Assembly (NCBI RefSeq): GCF_003391095.1
Contig: NZ_CP031447.1
Span: 3,472,001-3,536,000, forward strand
Reading direction: 5' to 3'
Source of the DNA: Austwickia chelonae
Lineage (GTDB): Bacteria; Actinomycetota; Actinomycetes; Actinomycetales; Dermatophilaceae
DNA: 64,000 bases
In this document: positions 18,517 through 27,411 of the stretch, piece after piece
How the letters are laid out: every line of letters starts with the position of its first letter
How positions within the stretch are numbered: position 1 is the first letter of the stretch
Program-made: the position numbers and the translations under genes
Notes under the pieces: model-generated
What the model saw: the letters and a program-made list of their open reading frames with translations, nothing else
Told to the model about the DNA's origin: nothing
The model's database searches: none

Positions 18517-20840
18517 CGCTGTTCCTCCAGGACCGGAACGCCGTGCCACAGTGCCTGTCCGATGTCTTCTTCGCCCAGGAGCACCGTCTCAGCGGCGGGC
18601 CCTAAGGGGATGACACTGTCCTGGCTGGTGACCCGGTGGATACGACCGGTGTATCCGGCGTCCAGGAGCACCGCGACCACCTCGGTGGAGACCCCACCGG
18701 AGCGGCGGGTCTCGTCGACGACGAGCACACGTGGGAAGTCTGCGGCCACAGCCATGAGGTGATCGACGGGAAGCGGTGCAAGCCAACGCAGGTCGAAGAC
18801 CGTCGCGCGGGGACCCCCGTCGGCGGCGACCCGAGCTGCGACACGCAGACTCATCGCCACTCCGTTCCCGAAGGTGACCATCAGGACATCGGCCCCGTCC
18901 CCATGGACACGCCCCCGGGCCAAGGCAGCACATCCGCGTCCGTTCGGAGGCGTCGCGCCCGATTCGCTGGAATCATCGCTGTCCTGTTCTGCGGGTTCAG
19001 CGTCCAACGGAGCGTAGGGGGCCAGCCAGGCACCGTCCCCAGGGTGCAGGTCGCGGGTGTGGTACAGAGCGATCGGTTCGACGAAGACGCATACCCGGGA
19101 GTCGGCCAGTGCGAGCCCGGCCAGAGCCCGGAGCAACCCGGAAGCCTCAGCCGCTCCGGAGGGCACGGCAACCACGATGCCGGGGATGTCCAGGAGCACC
19201 GCGAGAGAGTTGTCGTTGTGGAAATGTCCCCCGAAGCCGCGCTGGTAGGCGAGTCCAGCAATCCGGACGATCATCCCGTTGCCGTACTGACCTGCGGAGA
19301 AGAAGCGCAGGGTTGCGGCTTCACCGCGTAGCTGGTCCTCGGCATTGTGCAGATAGGCCAGGTATTGGATCTCAGGGATGGGCAGGGCTCCGGTGAGCGC
19401 CAGACCCAACGCGGTACCCAGAACGGCTTGTTCGTCCAGGAGGGTGTCGAACACCCGGGTCGCACCGAAGGCTCGCCGGAGCCCCCGGGTCACCCCGTAG
19501 ACGCCACCTTTGACTCCGACGTCCTCACCGAAGACGACGGCTGCGGGGTGGGTGAGCAGCAGATCGGTCAGAGTGGCGTTGACGGTTTGTGCGAGGGTCA
19601 GCGGCCCTTGGCCCTCGGGGAGTTTCCCCCGGTATGCCAGGTCGCGGGTGCTCTCTCCGGCGTCGCCACCGAGTTGGTCACGCGCGTCTGCGTCCTCGAG
19701 GATCCGCGCCGACCAGTGGCTTTTCTCGGTGAAGGCCAAGGGTGCGCAGACCTCCGAGGCTGTGCCGAGTCGCCTCACGGGCAGAAGGTGCTCGGCCATG
19801 GCGGCGACGCTGGCCTCGGTGGCCTCATACCGTGCCAGTACTCCGGCGGCGGTCATCACACCGCGGCGGATCAGGGCTCGGGCCACCGCCAGGATCGGGT
19901 CCCGTTCGTAGTCGGCGACGATTTCCCGAGCGCTGCGATAGGCGATCTCCGCGTCCGATCCGGCATGTCCGAGGAAACGCACCACGTCCAGGTGCAGGAT
20001 GACGGGGTGTCGCCGGGTTCGCACGATCTCGACGGCACGGCGGGCGACCGCCAAAGCACGTTCGGGGTCTTCGCCGCTGGCTCGTAGGTAGTCGATACCG
20101 GGCCAGCTGGACAACGTCCGTTCGGTCCATCCGGGCGGCGTACGCACGCTGATCCCGAGTCCGTTGTCCTCGCAGACGATCAGTAGCGGTACCGGCACTC
20201 CTTGATGGGTGGACTGGGCGATGCCGTTGAGTGCTCCGACAGCCGTCGAATGGTTGACCGAGGCATCTCCGATCCCGGCGATGACAATGGCGTCCTCGGG
20301 GTATGCAGCCTGCCCACCTGTGGGATCTTGTCGTACCAGCCCGCGTCCGAGCGCGAAGGCCATTCCCATGGCTCGGGGGAGGTGGGAAGCGATGGTGGAC
20401 GTCTGCGGAATGATCGACAACTCGGCGCGACCGAGCACCTTGTGCCGCCCCCCGGAGATGGGGTCGTCGGCGGCTGCCATGAAACTGAGCAGCAGGTCAC
20501 GGGTCGGATCGATGCCTGGGACCTGGGCTGCCCGCGCACAGTAGAAGGCTCCGGAGCGGTAGTGCAGCAGGGCTGGGTCGGTCGGCCGGGTGGCCAGGGC
20601 CACGACGGCATCGGACTCGTGTCCGGCCGAACCGATGGTGTAAAAACCTTCGCCCCGTTGTTGGAGATCACGGGCGATCAGATCGAGATGTCTGCTGGTG
20701 ATCTGCGCGTCGAGGAGGCTGATCAGGTCGTCGTCGGTGACCGTCGTGGCCAAGGCGTGGTCGGCCTGCTCGGCGAGCAGCGGCGCATCACTGAGTTCTT
20801 GGAGTTTCCGGACGAGATGTTCACTGACGGTGAGGTTCAT
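18513..20840 (-). CDS. Fused alpha-beta 2-oxoacid dehydrogenase E1 component
   Basis: Thiamine-diphosphate E1 with alpha and beta subunits in one 775-aa chain, of the branched-chain/pyruvate type. The alpha half (about residues 20-400) has a TPP site beginning AGIGDASVNH (about 188-197) and ending EDNGLGIS; the usual GDG is GDA here. The beta half (about 430-775) has FGEDVGVKGGVYGVTRGL, FDTLLDEQAVLG and YGNGMIVRIAGL. A Ser/Asp/Glu-rich insert (around AEQDSDDSSESG) lies inside the beta half. ATGA overlap with the upstream dehydrogenase fixes the start at 20840. No E2 or E3 is in the window. In context it could act on 2-oxoadipate; branched-chain 2-oxoacids are the alternative. Confidence 0.85.
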   Translation of the reverse strand: MNLTVSEHLVRKLQELSDAPLLAEQADHALATTVTDDDLISLLDAQITSRHLDLIARDLQQRGEGFYTIGSAGHESDAVVALATRPTDPALLHYRSGAFYCARAAQVPGIDPTRDLLLSFMAAADDPISGGRHKVLGRAELSIIPQTSTIASHLPRAMGMAFALGRGLVRQDPTGGQAAYPEDAIVIAGIGDASVNHSTAVGALNGIAQSTHQGVPVPLLIVCEDNGLGISVRTPPGWTERTLSSWPGIDYLRASGEDPERALAVARRAVEIVRTRRHPVILHLDVVRFLGHAGSDAEIAYRSAREIVADYERDPILAVARALIRRGVMTAAGVLARYEATEASVAAMAEHLLPVRRLGTASEVCAPLAFTEKSHWSARILEDADARDQLGGDAGESTRDLAYRGKLPEGQGPLTLAQTVNATLTDLLLTHPAAVVFGEDVGVKGGVYGVTRGLRRAFGATRVFDTLLDEQAVLGTALGLALTGALPIPEIQYLAYLHNAEDQLRGEAATLRFFSAGQYGNGMIVRIAGLAYQRGFGGHFHNDNSLAVLLDIPGIVVAVPSGAAEASGLLRALAGLALADSRVCVFVEPIALYHTRDLHPGDGAWLAPYAPLDAEPAEQDSDDSSESGATPPNGRGCAALARGRVHGDGADVLMVTFGNGVAMSLRVAARVAADGGPRATVFDLRWLAPLPVDHLMAVAADFPRVLVVDETRRSGGVSTEVVAVLLDAGYTGRIHRVTSQDSVIPLGPAAETVLLGEEDIGQALWHGVPVLEEQR

Positions 20841-22039
20841 GGGGTGTCCCCTCTCGGTCCGGTCCCTGTTCTCGCGAGCATCTCCTGCGGAGTGCAAACG
20901 TGCTGACCTCGAAGGGCCATGGCCTCGCGGACGCGCTCCTGGGCGAGATGCAGCGCCGCATCGCGGGTGTGCAGGCCGGTCTTCCTGCTCTGTTCGAGGA
21001 CGACGAGGGTGTTGGCACGCAGGGTGTCGGCGACGGTGGCGAGCACCTGGCCGGTGTCGACGACGAAGGCCGAGCGGCGGGCGTCCATGGAGTAGGCGGC
21101 GGCGATGATACCGCCGGCGTTGGCGATGAAATCGGGGACGACGGTGATGCCGCGGTCGTGCAGGATCCGGCGAGCGCTGTCACTGGTGGGAAGGTTGGCT
21201 CCTTCGACGATGAGGCGGGTGGCGAGGCGAGCTGAGAGGGTCTCGTCGATGACGTCCTGTTTCGCTGCGGGGATGAGGATGTCGCAGGGGATGTCGAGGG
21301 CGTCGTCGACTCCACCGACGGTGTAACCGCTGTCGAGGAGTCCTTGTTCGCCGTAGTTCTCTCTGGCTTGCACCAGTTGTTCGATGTCGAGTCCGTCCGG
21401 GTCGGTGACGGTTCCGTGGGCATTGGACACGGCGATGACGAGGGCACCGGCGGCGTGCAGCCGATGGGCCGCGGCGGCACCGACCGCGCCGAAGCCTTGA
21501 ACGACGACGCGGGCTCCGCGCAGGTCGAACCCAAGGTGTTCGGCAGCGGCGGCGGTGGCTTCGGCGACGCCATGGCCGGTGATCCCCAGTTGGTCATAGG
21601 GGGTGCCGCCGAGTGCTCTGGGTAGACCGGTGGCGGCACCTCGGTCACGGAGTTCGTCGACGAGGACGGCGGCATCCCGTTCGTCGAGTCCCATGTCGAG
21701 GCCGAAGACGTACTCGGCGGGGACTTCGTCGGCGAGCGCTCGGGCGAAGGCCCGCAGAACGGCTTCTTTGTTGGGTTGTGTCGGGTCGGCGCGGATCCCG
21801 GCTTTGGCTCCGCCGTAGAAGAGGTCGGCGGCTGCCCATTTCCAGGTCATGGTGCGGGCGAGGCGGGCTGTTTCGTCAACGGTGAGGGTGGGGCTCATCC
21901 GCGTTCCGCCTTTGCCCATGCCTCGGGCGGTGTTGTCGATGACGAGGACGCCTTGCATGCCGGTGCGCCGGTCGGAGACGTAGACGATCTTCTCCGGTCC
22001 CCATTCGTCCGCGGAGGTGAAGAGATCGGCGGTGGCCAC
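20837..22039 (-). CDS. Glu/Leu/Phe/Val-family amino-acid dehydrogenase
   Basis: NAD(P)-dependent oxidative deamination of an amino acid. About 400 aa from a GTG at 22039 (GAGGAG three bases upstream, rather close); the frame is open to 22174. Catalytic lysine in YGGAKAGIRADP, cofactor loop VQGFGAVGAAAA, and IVEGANLPTS plus FIANAGGIIAAAYS as in the glutamate/leucine dehydrogenase superfamily. First gene of the operon, coupled to E1 by an ATGA overlap. Deaminase followed by 2-oxoacid dehydrogenase is the expected order for an amino-acid degradation unit; valine/leucine or 2-aminoadipate are candidate substrates. Confidence 0.83.
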   Translation of the reverse strand: MATADLFTSADEWGPEKIVYVSDRRTGMQGVLVIDNTARGMGKGGTRMSPTLTVDETARLARTMTWKWAAADLFYGGAKAGIRADPTQPNKEAVLRAFARALADEVPAEYVFGLDMGLDERDAAVLVDELRDRGAATGLPRALGGTPYDQLGITGHGVAEATAAAAEHLGFDLRGARVVVQGFGAVGAAAAHRLHAAGALVIAVSNAHGTVTDPDGLDIEQLVQARENYGEQGLLDSGYTVGGVDDALDIPCDILIPAAKQDVIDETLSARLATRLIVEGANLPTSDSARRILHDRGITVVPDFIANAGGIIAAAYSMDARRSAFVVDTGQVLATVADTLRANTLVVLEQSRKTGLHTRDAALHLAQERVREAMALRGQHVCTPQEMLARTGTGPRGDTP

Positions 22040-22260
22040 AGGCTCCTCGTTTCGTTCCGGGTGCGGAAGCAGTCGCCGGGTGTCGTCCTCGCCGGTGACC
22101 TTGGGGTTCACCTTGCAGTGGCCTGGAGGGTGGGCGTGGTATTGCGAGAGCGACTCTTTGTGTCGCCGGCGCAAGTTCCGCTGTTGCTGGACGATGGCAC
22201 CAGAACCTTTGTCGGCGTGTGCTTCTCAGGCTTGACGGGGCCGCGTCGATAGCATCAGCC

Positions 22261-23178
22261 ATGCTCAATCCTGTGCATCTGCAAACCTTGGTCACGGTGG
22301 TGCAGACCGGTTCCTTCGTGGACGCCGCCCGAGAGCTGGGTTATACCCCTTCGGCGGTGTCCCAGCAGGTGGCAGCTTTGGAGAGATCGCTGAAGCTGGT
22401 CTTGTTCGACCGTGCCGCGCATAGCATTTCCCCGACCCCGATGGCGAGGATCCTGGCAGATCGTTCGCGGGACAGCCTGGCGGCCTTAAGGGTGCTGGAG
22501 CAGGACGTGCTGCAGATGACCCGGGGCGATTTGGGGCTGGTAAGAGTGGGTGCTTTCCCGACGGCGAGTGAGCGTTTGCTGCCGGGAGCGTTGTCACTTC
22601 TTCTGGCGCAGCATCCCCGGGTGGAGGTCCGCTTGTGCGAGGAAGAAACGGATCTCCTGGTGTCGGAGCTGGCGGACGGGCGGCTCGACGTGGCCGTGGT
22701 CTGTCGTTACGACCTGGTTCCGATGGCCTTTCCCGACACCGTGTCTGTTTCGCCGCTGCTTCGGGAGGACCTACTCCTGATCACCCCTCAGGAACATCCG
22801 TGGTCAGGGCGCACGGTGTCCTGGCCTGACCTGGCCGAGGCCAGATGGGTCACCGGCCCGGAACACAGCCCCGGAGCACACTGTTTGGAGCGTCTCTGCG
22901 CTGCTGCTGGTTTCACACCGGATGTCGTGATGCGGGGCAGCGGCGACGAGGTGCTCCGTGAATTCGTCCGATGCGGGCTCGGGGTGGCGCTGTCACCTGG
23001 GCTGTGCGGAGGAGCTTCTCCTGGGGTGGAGGTGTCGACGCTGTCCCCGGGTGGCGCTTCCCGGCAGGTCGAAGTCGTATGGCGCCAGGACGCCGGACCG
23101 ACCGCCATCACGCTGGTGGAGACTCTGCAGCAGGCTGCGGAGCTGACATTCGGCCCGCATGTGCACAGATGTGGCTGA
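22261..23178 (+). CDS. LysR-family transcriptional regulator
   Basis: 305 aa. N-terminal winged HTH (about residues 5-65): LQTLVTVVQTGSFVDAAREL, YTPSAVSQQVAALE, then the two-lobed ligand-binding domain starting near GDLGLVRVGAFPTA. Start 22261 (MLNPVHLQ) matches the usual LysR N-terminus; the longer frame to 22219 adds unlikely residues. Divergent from the five-gene catabolic operon with about 220 bp between, the standard arrangement for a LysR activator of its neighbour. The inducer is unknown. Confidence 0.88.
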   Translation: MLNPVHLQTLVTVVQTGSFVDAARELGYTPSAVSQQVAALERSLKLVLFDRAAHSISPTPMARILADRSRDSLAALRVLEQDVLQMTRGDLGLVRVGAFPTASERLLPGALSLLLAQHPRVEVRLCEEETDLLVSELADGRLDVAVVCRYDLVPMAFPDTVSVSPLLREDLLLITPQEHPWSGRTVSWPDLAEARWVTGPEHSPGAHCLERLCAAAGFTPDVVMRGSGDEVLREFVRCGLGVALSPGLCGGASPGVEVSTLSPGGASRQVEVVWRQDAGPTAITLVETLQQAAELTFGPHVHRCG

Positions 23179-24034
23179 TCGCAGCCCTGGTTACGATCGT
23201 TCAGTGAGGCAGCTCGATCCGAACACCCTCTTCAGCACGGTGGACATCGTCGGTGTCATCGCCAACGCTTTGTTGGGCGGCGCGGTCGCCCGAGCCCGTC
23301 ATTTCGACGTCGTGGGTTTCATCGTGCTGGGAGTCTGCTCGGGGTTGGGCGGGGGGATCATCCGCGATGTCCTCTTGGACGTGGGGCTCCCGGTGGCTTT
23401 GACGCATTCGGCGTATCTGCCTGCCGCGATCATTTCTTCGGTGATTGCCTACCTGCTGCATTGGGGTGCGTGGACGAACCGTCTGTTGGTGGTCGCCGAT
23501 TTCCTCGCAGTGGGCTGTTGGGCCGCGACGGGCACTCACAAGGCCTTGTCGGTCGGTGTCGATTGGCTGCCGAGTGTGGTGGTCGGGGTGTTGACGGCTG
23601 TGGGCGGCGGCATGGTGCGGGATGTGTTGGTGGCGCGCGCGCCGGTGGTCTTCGGGGGAAATCCGTTGTATGCCTCGGTGGCTCTGGTCGGCAGTATGGA
23701 GATGTTGGTCCTTGATCAGTGGCATCGCCCGGTGCTGGGGATGGCGTTGTCGATCGGGACGTGTGCCACTTTGGGGTCGATAGCGCGATGGCGCCGGTGG
23801 GTCTTGCCGGGTGCGGCGCAGTGGAATCTGCGTCTACCGGTCTTCTCTGAATCGGGCCGGTATGTGGCGGTGTTACGTCGGCCTGCTGTCCTGGCGAAGG
23901 AGAGCACGCCGCAGGAGCGTCAGGAAGAGACGCAGCGGGGGGACTTGCCACAGGAGAAGGGGCCGTCTTCCTCGGGTGGCGCCGTGGAGGGGCCCGATGT
24001 CCAGGACGACCCGGGGCCTCGCCCTCGGAGTTGA
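23159..24034 (+). CDS. TRIC/UPF0126-type membrane protein
   Basis: About 291 aa, seven hydrophobic helices arranged as two repeats, each with a glycine-rich turn: SGLGGGIIRDVLLDVG and TAVGGGMVRDVLVARA, the hallmark of the family related to trimeric intracellular cation channels. A charged C-terminal tail of about 70 residues (rich in Glu, Gln, Arg) follows. An ATG at 23159 would overlap lysR by 20 bp; a GTG at 23204 (VRQLDPNT) is an equally good start near the first helix. Transport substrate unknown; amino-acid or glycine transport has been proposed for relatives. Confidence 0.8.
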   Translation: MCTDVADRSPGYDRSVRQLDPNTLFSTVDIVGVIANALLGGAVARARHFDVVGFIVLGVCSGLGGGIIRDVLLDVGLPVALTHSAYLPAAIISSVIAYLLHWGAWTNRLLVVADFLAVGCWAATGTHKALSVGVDWLPSVVVGVLTAVGGGMVRDVLVARAPVVFGGNPLYASVALVGSMEMLVLDQWHRPVLGMALSIGTCATLGSIARWRRWVLPGAAQWNLRLPVFSESGRYVAVLRRPAVLAKESTPQERQEETQRGDLPQEKGPSSSGGAVEGPDVQDDPGPRPRS

Positions 24035-24052
24035 GCGTGGCAGGTGCCGCAC

Positions 24053-26644
24053 TCAGTCGGTGTTTTTTTCGTCGTGCCGGGTGGTGGGTGTGTCCGTCGT
24101 CGAGGTGTCCCGGTCTGTTTTCCTTTCCTCGGTGAGCGTGCTTCCTTCGATGTCCATGTCGGGGATGATGCGGTCGAGCCAGGCCGGGAGGTACCAGGCT
24201 TTGTCGCCGAGGAGGTACATGACGGCGGGCATCGCGGTCATCCGCACGATGAAGGCGTCGATGAGTACACCTGCAGCCAAAGCGAACCCAATGGGTCTGA
24301 TCATGGTCAGTTCGGCATATACGAAGCTGGCGAAGACGGCAGCCATGATCAGCGCTGCTGCTGTGACGACCCGCGCTCCATGGCTGAATCCGGTGTGGAC
24401 CGAAGTACGGGCGGTGTGTCCGTGCGCCCAGGCTTCACGCATCCCTGAGACGAGGAACATCTGGTAGTCCATGGCCAGACCGAAAAGAATCCCGATGACG
24501 AGGGTGGGCAGGAAGCTGAGGATCAGCCCTGGCTGGTCGATGCCGAAGACTCCGGCGAGCCATCCCCACTGGTAGACGGCAACGACTGAGCCGAAGGCGG
24601 CAGCGACGGAGAGCAGGAAGCCCGCGGTGGCGAGCAGGGGAACGACGACGGATCGGAAGACCAGGAGCAGCAGGAGCAGGGAGATCCCGACGACGACGAT
24701 CAGGTAGACGGGTAACGCGGCAGACAGGCTGCGGGAGATGTCGATATTGGCGACGGTCTGTCCAGTGAAGCCGAGGAAGTCGAGTCGTTGGTCGGCGATG
24801 ATCCCGTTTCTGGTGTTCCGTAGAACCGTGGTCAGTTCCGTGGTGGCGCTGTCGGACGGTCCTGTGGCAGGAACCACCTGGTAGGCGATGGTCTTCCGGT
24901 CCTCGCTGTTCCCGATCGGCAGGACGTGGGCGACGCCGGGAGTCTTCTTGAGTTGTTCGCCGACGGACAGGGTGAGCTCTTCCCGAGCGAGTTCGCCGGC
25001 GGTCTCCGCGACGCGCCCCGCGCCGAGGGTGGCGACGGCGATGATGGGCCCGTTGCGTCCGGGGCCGAAGTGGCGGTCGATGACGTCGTAGGTGCGATAT
25101 GCGGTGGACTCGCGTGGTTCGTAAGAACCGTCGGGGAGCCCGAGTCTGAGAAAGAGGGCTGGGGCGGCGAGAACGCTGAGCAGGACGGTCGTGAGGACGA
25201 GCACGACGAGTGGACGACGGGTGACGAGCCCGCCCCAGCCGTGGCCTCGATGGTGGGAGTGTCCTGGCGTCTTCTCCTCTGCGTCTTCGGCGGCAGCTTC
25301 GTTTTCCTCTGCGGCAAGTTTGTCGGCGAGGGAGCGTCGTACGCGGGGGGAAAGGACCCGTGGCCCGATGAGACGCAGGAGTGCTGGGGTGAGGGTGAGC
25401 GCGATGAGTACCGCGATGAGCACGGTGGCTGCGGCGGCGAATCCCATGGTCGCGAGGAAGGGTATGCCGGTGAGGGTGAGCGCGCAGAGCGCGACGACGA
25501 CGGTCAGTCCGGCGAAGAGGACAGCGCTGCCTGCGGTCCCGGTGGCCCGGGCGATCGATTCGATGAGTTCGGTGCCGCGGGCGAGTTGTTCTCGGTGTCG
25601 GTTGACGAGGAAGAGGGAGTAGTCGATACCGACGGCAAGTCCGAGCATGAGTGCCAGGGCCGGGGTGACGTCGGTCATGTCGACCCAATGGGTGAGTGCG
25701 ACGACCCCGAGTAGTCCAACGGCCACGCCCACGACGGCGGAGATCAGCGGAAGGCCTGCGGCGAGCAGCGAGCCGAGCATCACGATGAGAACGAGCGCAG
25801 CCACGCCGAGACCGACCAGTTCGCCGGGTCCGACGATGGACAGTTTCTCGACGATCGCGGTGGAGTAGTCGACCTTCAGCCCGGCTTTTTCGAGGTCTCC
25901 TGCTGCTGCGGTGATGGCGTCCTTGGTGTGGGCGGTGACCTCGATGAGGGGTTTGTCGAAGATCACTTGGGTGAGCGCGGTGTTCTGCATGGCATTGACG
26001 ACGCGGAACCCGTCCATCAGGGCAAGTCGCCGTTCTGCATGGCGCAGCTTGTTCTCGTTCTGGGTGATCTCGTTCCGGGCGGCGTCGAGCTGGGCTTGTT
26101 GTGCGGTGATGGCGGCTTTGGCGGCGTCGAGTTGTTCTTGCAGAGCAGCGGGCAGGGCCCGTCCGGCGGCTTGTTCCTGGTCTGCGTCGAGTTTGTTCCG
26201 GGCGGCGTCGAGCTGGGCTTGGTTGGCGTCGAGTTGTTGTCGCGAGGCAGAGATCTTTTGCTGCCCGTCGGCGACGTGGACGGCTGCGGTGTCACTCTTC
26301 GTCTGGAGGGTAAAGGGGTTGTCGACGGTGTCGACACCGTCGATGCGGGACCATGCTGCGGTGAGTTCTGCGATGGCCTTCTGCTGTTCTGTGGTGAAGG
26401 CCTTGCCGTCGGCGGTCCTGATGACGACGGCTCCGATGCCTGCGGCAGCCTGCGGGAAGTTCTTTTCCAGATCGTCGATGACCGTCTGGAATTCAGTCCC
26501 TGGGATGGTGAGCTTGGTGGTGAAGGGCCGCCCCAGGGTGGCGGCTCCGGTGCCGGCGAGCAGGAGAAGGAGAGTCCAGGCGAGGATGACAGCCCAGGCG
26601 TGACACGCTGCGATTCTTCCGAGTCTGTGCAGGTAGAAAGGCAT
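24053..26644 (-). CDS. MMPL/RND-family membrane transporter with coiled-coil insert
   Basis: About 863 aa. Start 26644 (MPFYLHRLGR) has GGAAGGA upstream; the longer frame overlaps tetR. RND layout: helix 1 (about 15-35), a large external loop, a helix bundle with GLAVGIDYSLFLVNRHREQL, a second external loop, and a final bundle with GLAMDYQMFLVSGMREAW. The first external loop contains an uninterrupted helical segment at about residues 125-210 with three repeats of QLDAA(R/K), a predicted coiled coil. Relatives export lipids or drugs. It follows a TetR gene by 25 bp, so regulated efflux is likely. Cargo unknown. Confidence 0.88.
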   Translation of the reverse strand: MPFYLHRLGRIAACHAWAVILAWTLLLLLAGTGAATLGRPFTTKLTIPGTEFQTVIDDLEKNFPQAAAGIGAVVIRTADGKAFTTEQQKAIAELTAAWSRIDGVDTVDNPFTLQTKSDTAAVHVADGQQKISASRQQLDANQAQLDAARNKLDADQEQAAGRALPAALQEQLDAAKAAITAQQAQLDAARNEITQNENKLRHAERRLALMDGFRVVNAMQNTALTQVIFDKPLIEVTAHTKDAITAAAGDLEKAGLKVDYSTAIVEKLSIVGPGELVGLGVAALVLIVMLGSLLAAGLPLISAVVGVAVGLLGVVALTHWVDMTDVTPALALMLGLAVGIDYSLFLVNRHREQLARGTELIESIARATGTAGSAVLFAGLTVVVALCALTLTGIPFLATMGFAAAATVLIAVLIALTLTPALLRLIGPRVLSPRVRRSLADKLAAEENEAAAEDAEEKTPGHSHHRGHGWGGLVTRRPLVVLVLTTVLLSVLAAPALFLRLGLPDGSYEPRESTAYRTYDVIDRHFGPGRNGPIIAVATLGAGRVAETAGELAREELTLSVGEQLKKTPGVAHVLPIGNSEDRKTIAYQVVPATGPSDSATTELTTVLRNTRNGIIADQRLDFLGFTGQTVANIDISRSLSAALPVYLIVVVGISLLLLLLVFRSVVVPLLATAGFLLSVAAAFGSVVAVYQWGWLAGVFGIDQPGLILSFLPTLVIGILFGLAMDYQMFLVSGMREAWAHGHTARTSVHTGFSHGARVVTAAALIMAAVFASFVYAELTMIRPIGFALAAGVLIDAFIVRMTAMPAVMYLLGDKAWYLPAWLDRIIPDMDIEGSTLTEERKTDRDTSTTDTPTTRHDEKNTD

Positions 26645-26669
26645 GCCGGGTCCTTCCCTCGCGCTCCGC

Positions 26670-27332
26670 TCAGCTGGTGGACGGCGCTGGGTGTGTGCTG
26701 GTTGGGGTGTTCTCGATCGCGGGTCGCAAATACTCGAGTGCTTGTTGTGTCTCGTGAACGAAGTCGTCGCGGGATTGTTTGTCGACGGGGCCGTCGAGGC
26801 GTGCGAGCCATGCCCTACGCGCGGTGTCATAGGCGCTCATGCAGGAGGCGGTGAGCACGGCGATCTGCAGGGGATCCACGTCCAGGCCTGCAGCCCGGAG
26901 CTTGTTGGCGCTCCACTCCTCGGAGAGAGCTGCGACGGCTTCGAGATGAGCTTCCAAGGCATAGCGGTGCGCTCCGGGGAAGGCTTCGACCTGTTGCCAG
27001 GCGCGGGTTGCTTCGCTGAGGGCCTCCACGGTGAAGGTCATGTCGAGCACGGCTTTCGCGCTGTCGATGAGCGACTCGCCTGCGGGCCGGGAGGAGAGCT
27101 GCTCGTGCAGGACCTCGAGCACCTGGTGCGATTGGAAAGCAAGGATCGCTTCGACACTGGAGAAGTAGTTGAAGAAGGTGCGCCGGGAGACCCCTGCAGC
27201 TTCGGCGACTTTCTCTGCGGTGACCGAGGCTGGCCCTTCCTGGTGGAGCAGATCCGCTGCTGCTTGCACGATGGCTTCGCGGGTCCGTTTTTTGTTCTGT
27301 TCACGACGGCTGAGCCCCACCTTGATGATCAC
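26670..27332 (-). CDS. TetR/AcrR-family repressor
   Basis: 220 aa. N-terminal HTH (about residues 8-60): REAIVQAAADLLHQEGPASVTAEKVAEAAGVSRRTFFNYF in outline, with the FFNYF end of the recognition helix typical of TetR. The C-terminal ligand domain is all-helical and unassigned. Lies 25 bp upstream of the MMPL gene in the same direction, so it probably autoregulates the pair and derepresses it when the exported compound binds. AT-rich promoter stretch at 27333-27354. Confidence 0.88.
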   Translation of the reverse strand: MIIKVGLSRREQNKKRTREAIVQAAADLLHQEGPASVTAEKVAEAAGVSRRTFFNYFSSVEAILAFQSHQVLEVLHEQLSSRPAGESLIDSAKAVLDMTFTVEALSEATRAWQQVEAFPGAHRYALEAHLEAVAALSEEWSANKLRAAGLDVDPLQIAVLTASCMSAYDTARRAWLARLDGPVDKQSRDDFVHETQQALEYLRPAIENTPTSTHPAPSTS

Positions 27333-27354
27333 ATCAACCGACTTTAAATAGAAA

Positions 27355-27386
27355 TTGCACTGAGGGCAAAAATGCCCTCAGTGCAA
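27355..27386 (-). terminator. Rho-independent terminator after the 4-TM protein
   Basis: Perfect 14-bp stem (TTGCACTGAGGGCA and its complement) with a 4-nt loop. On the minus strand it is followed by TTTCTATTT, so it ends the upstream gene before the tetR promoter. Confidence 0.88.
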
Positions 27387-27411
27387 TCTGCGAATTATTC
27401 GCTGTGGTTGA

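Noticed and set aside
26017-26220. DNA-level tandem repeat in the MMPL gene
   Set aside because: The recurring GCGTCGAGCTGGGC-like units encode the coiled-coil QLDAA repeats and are explained by the protein.
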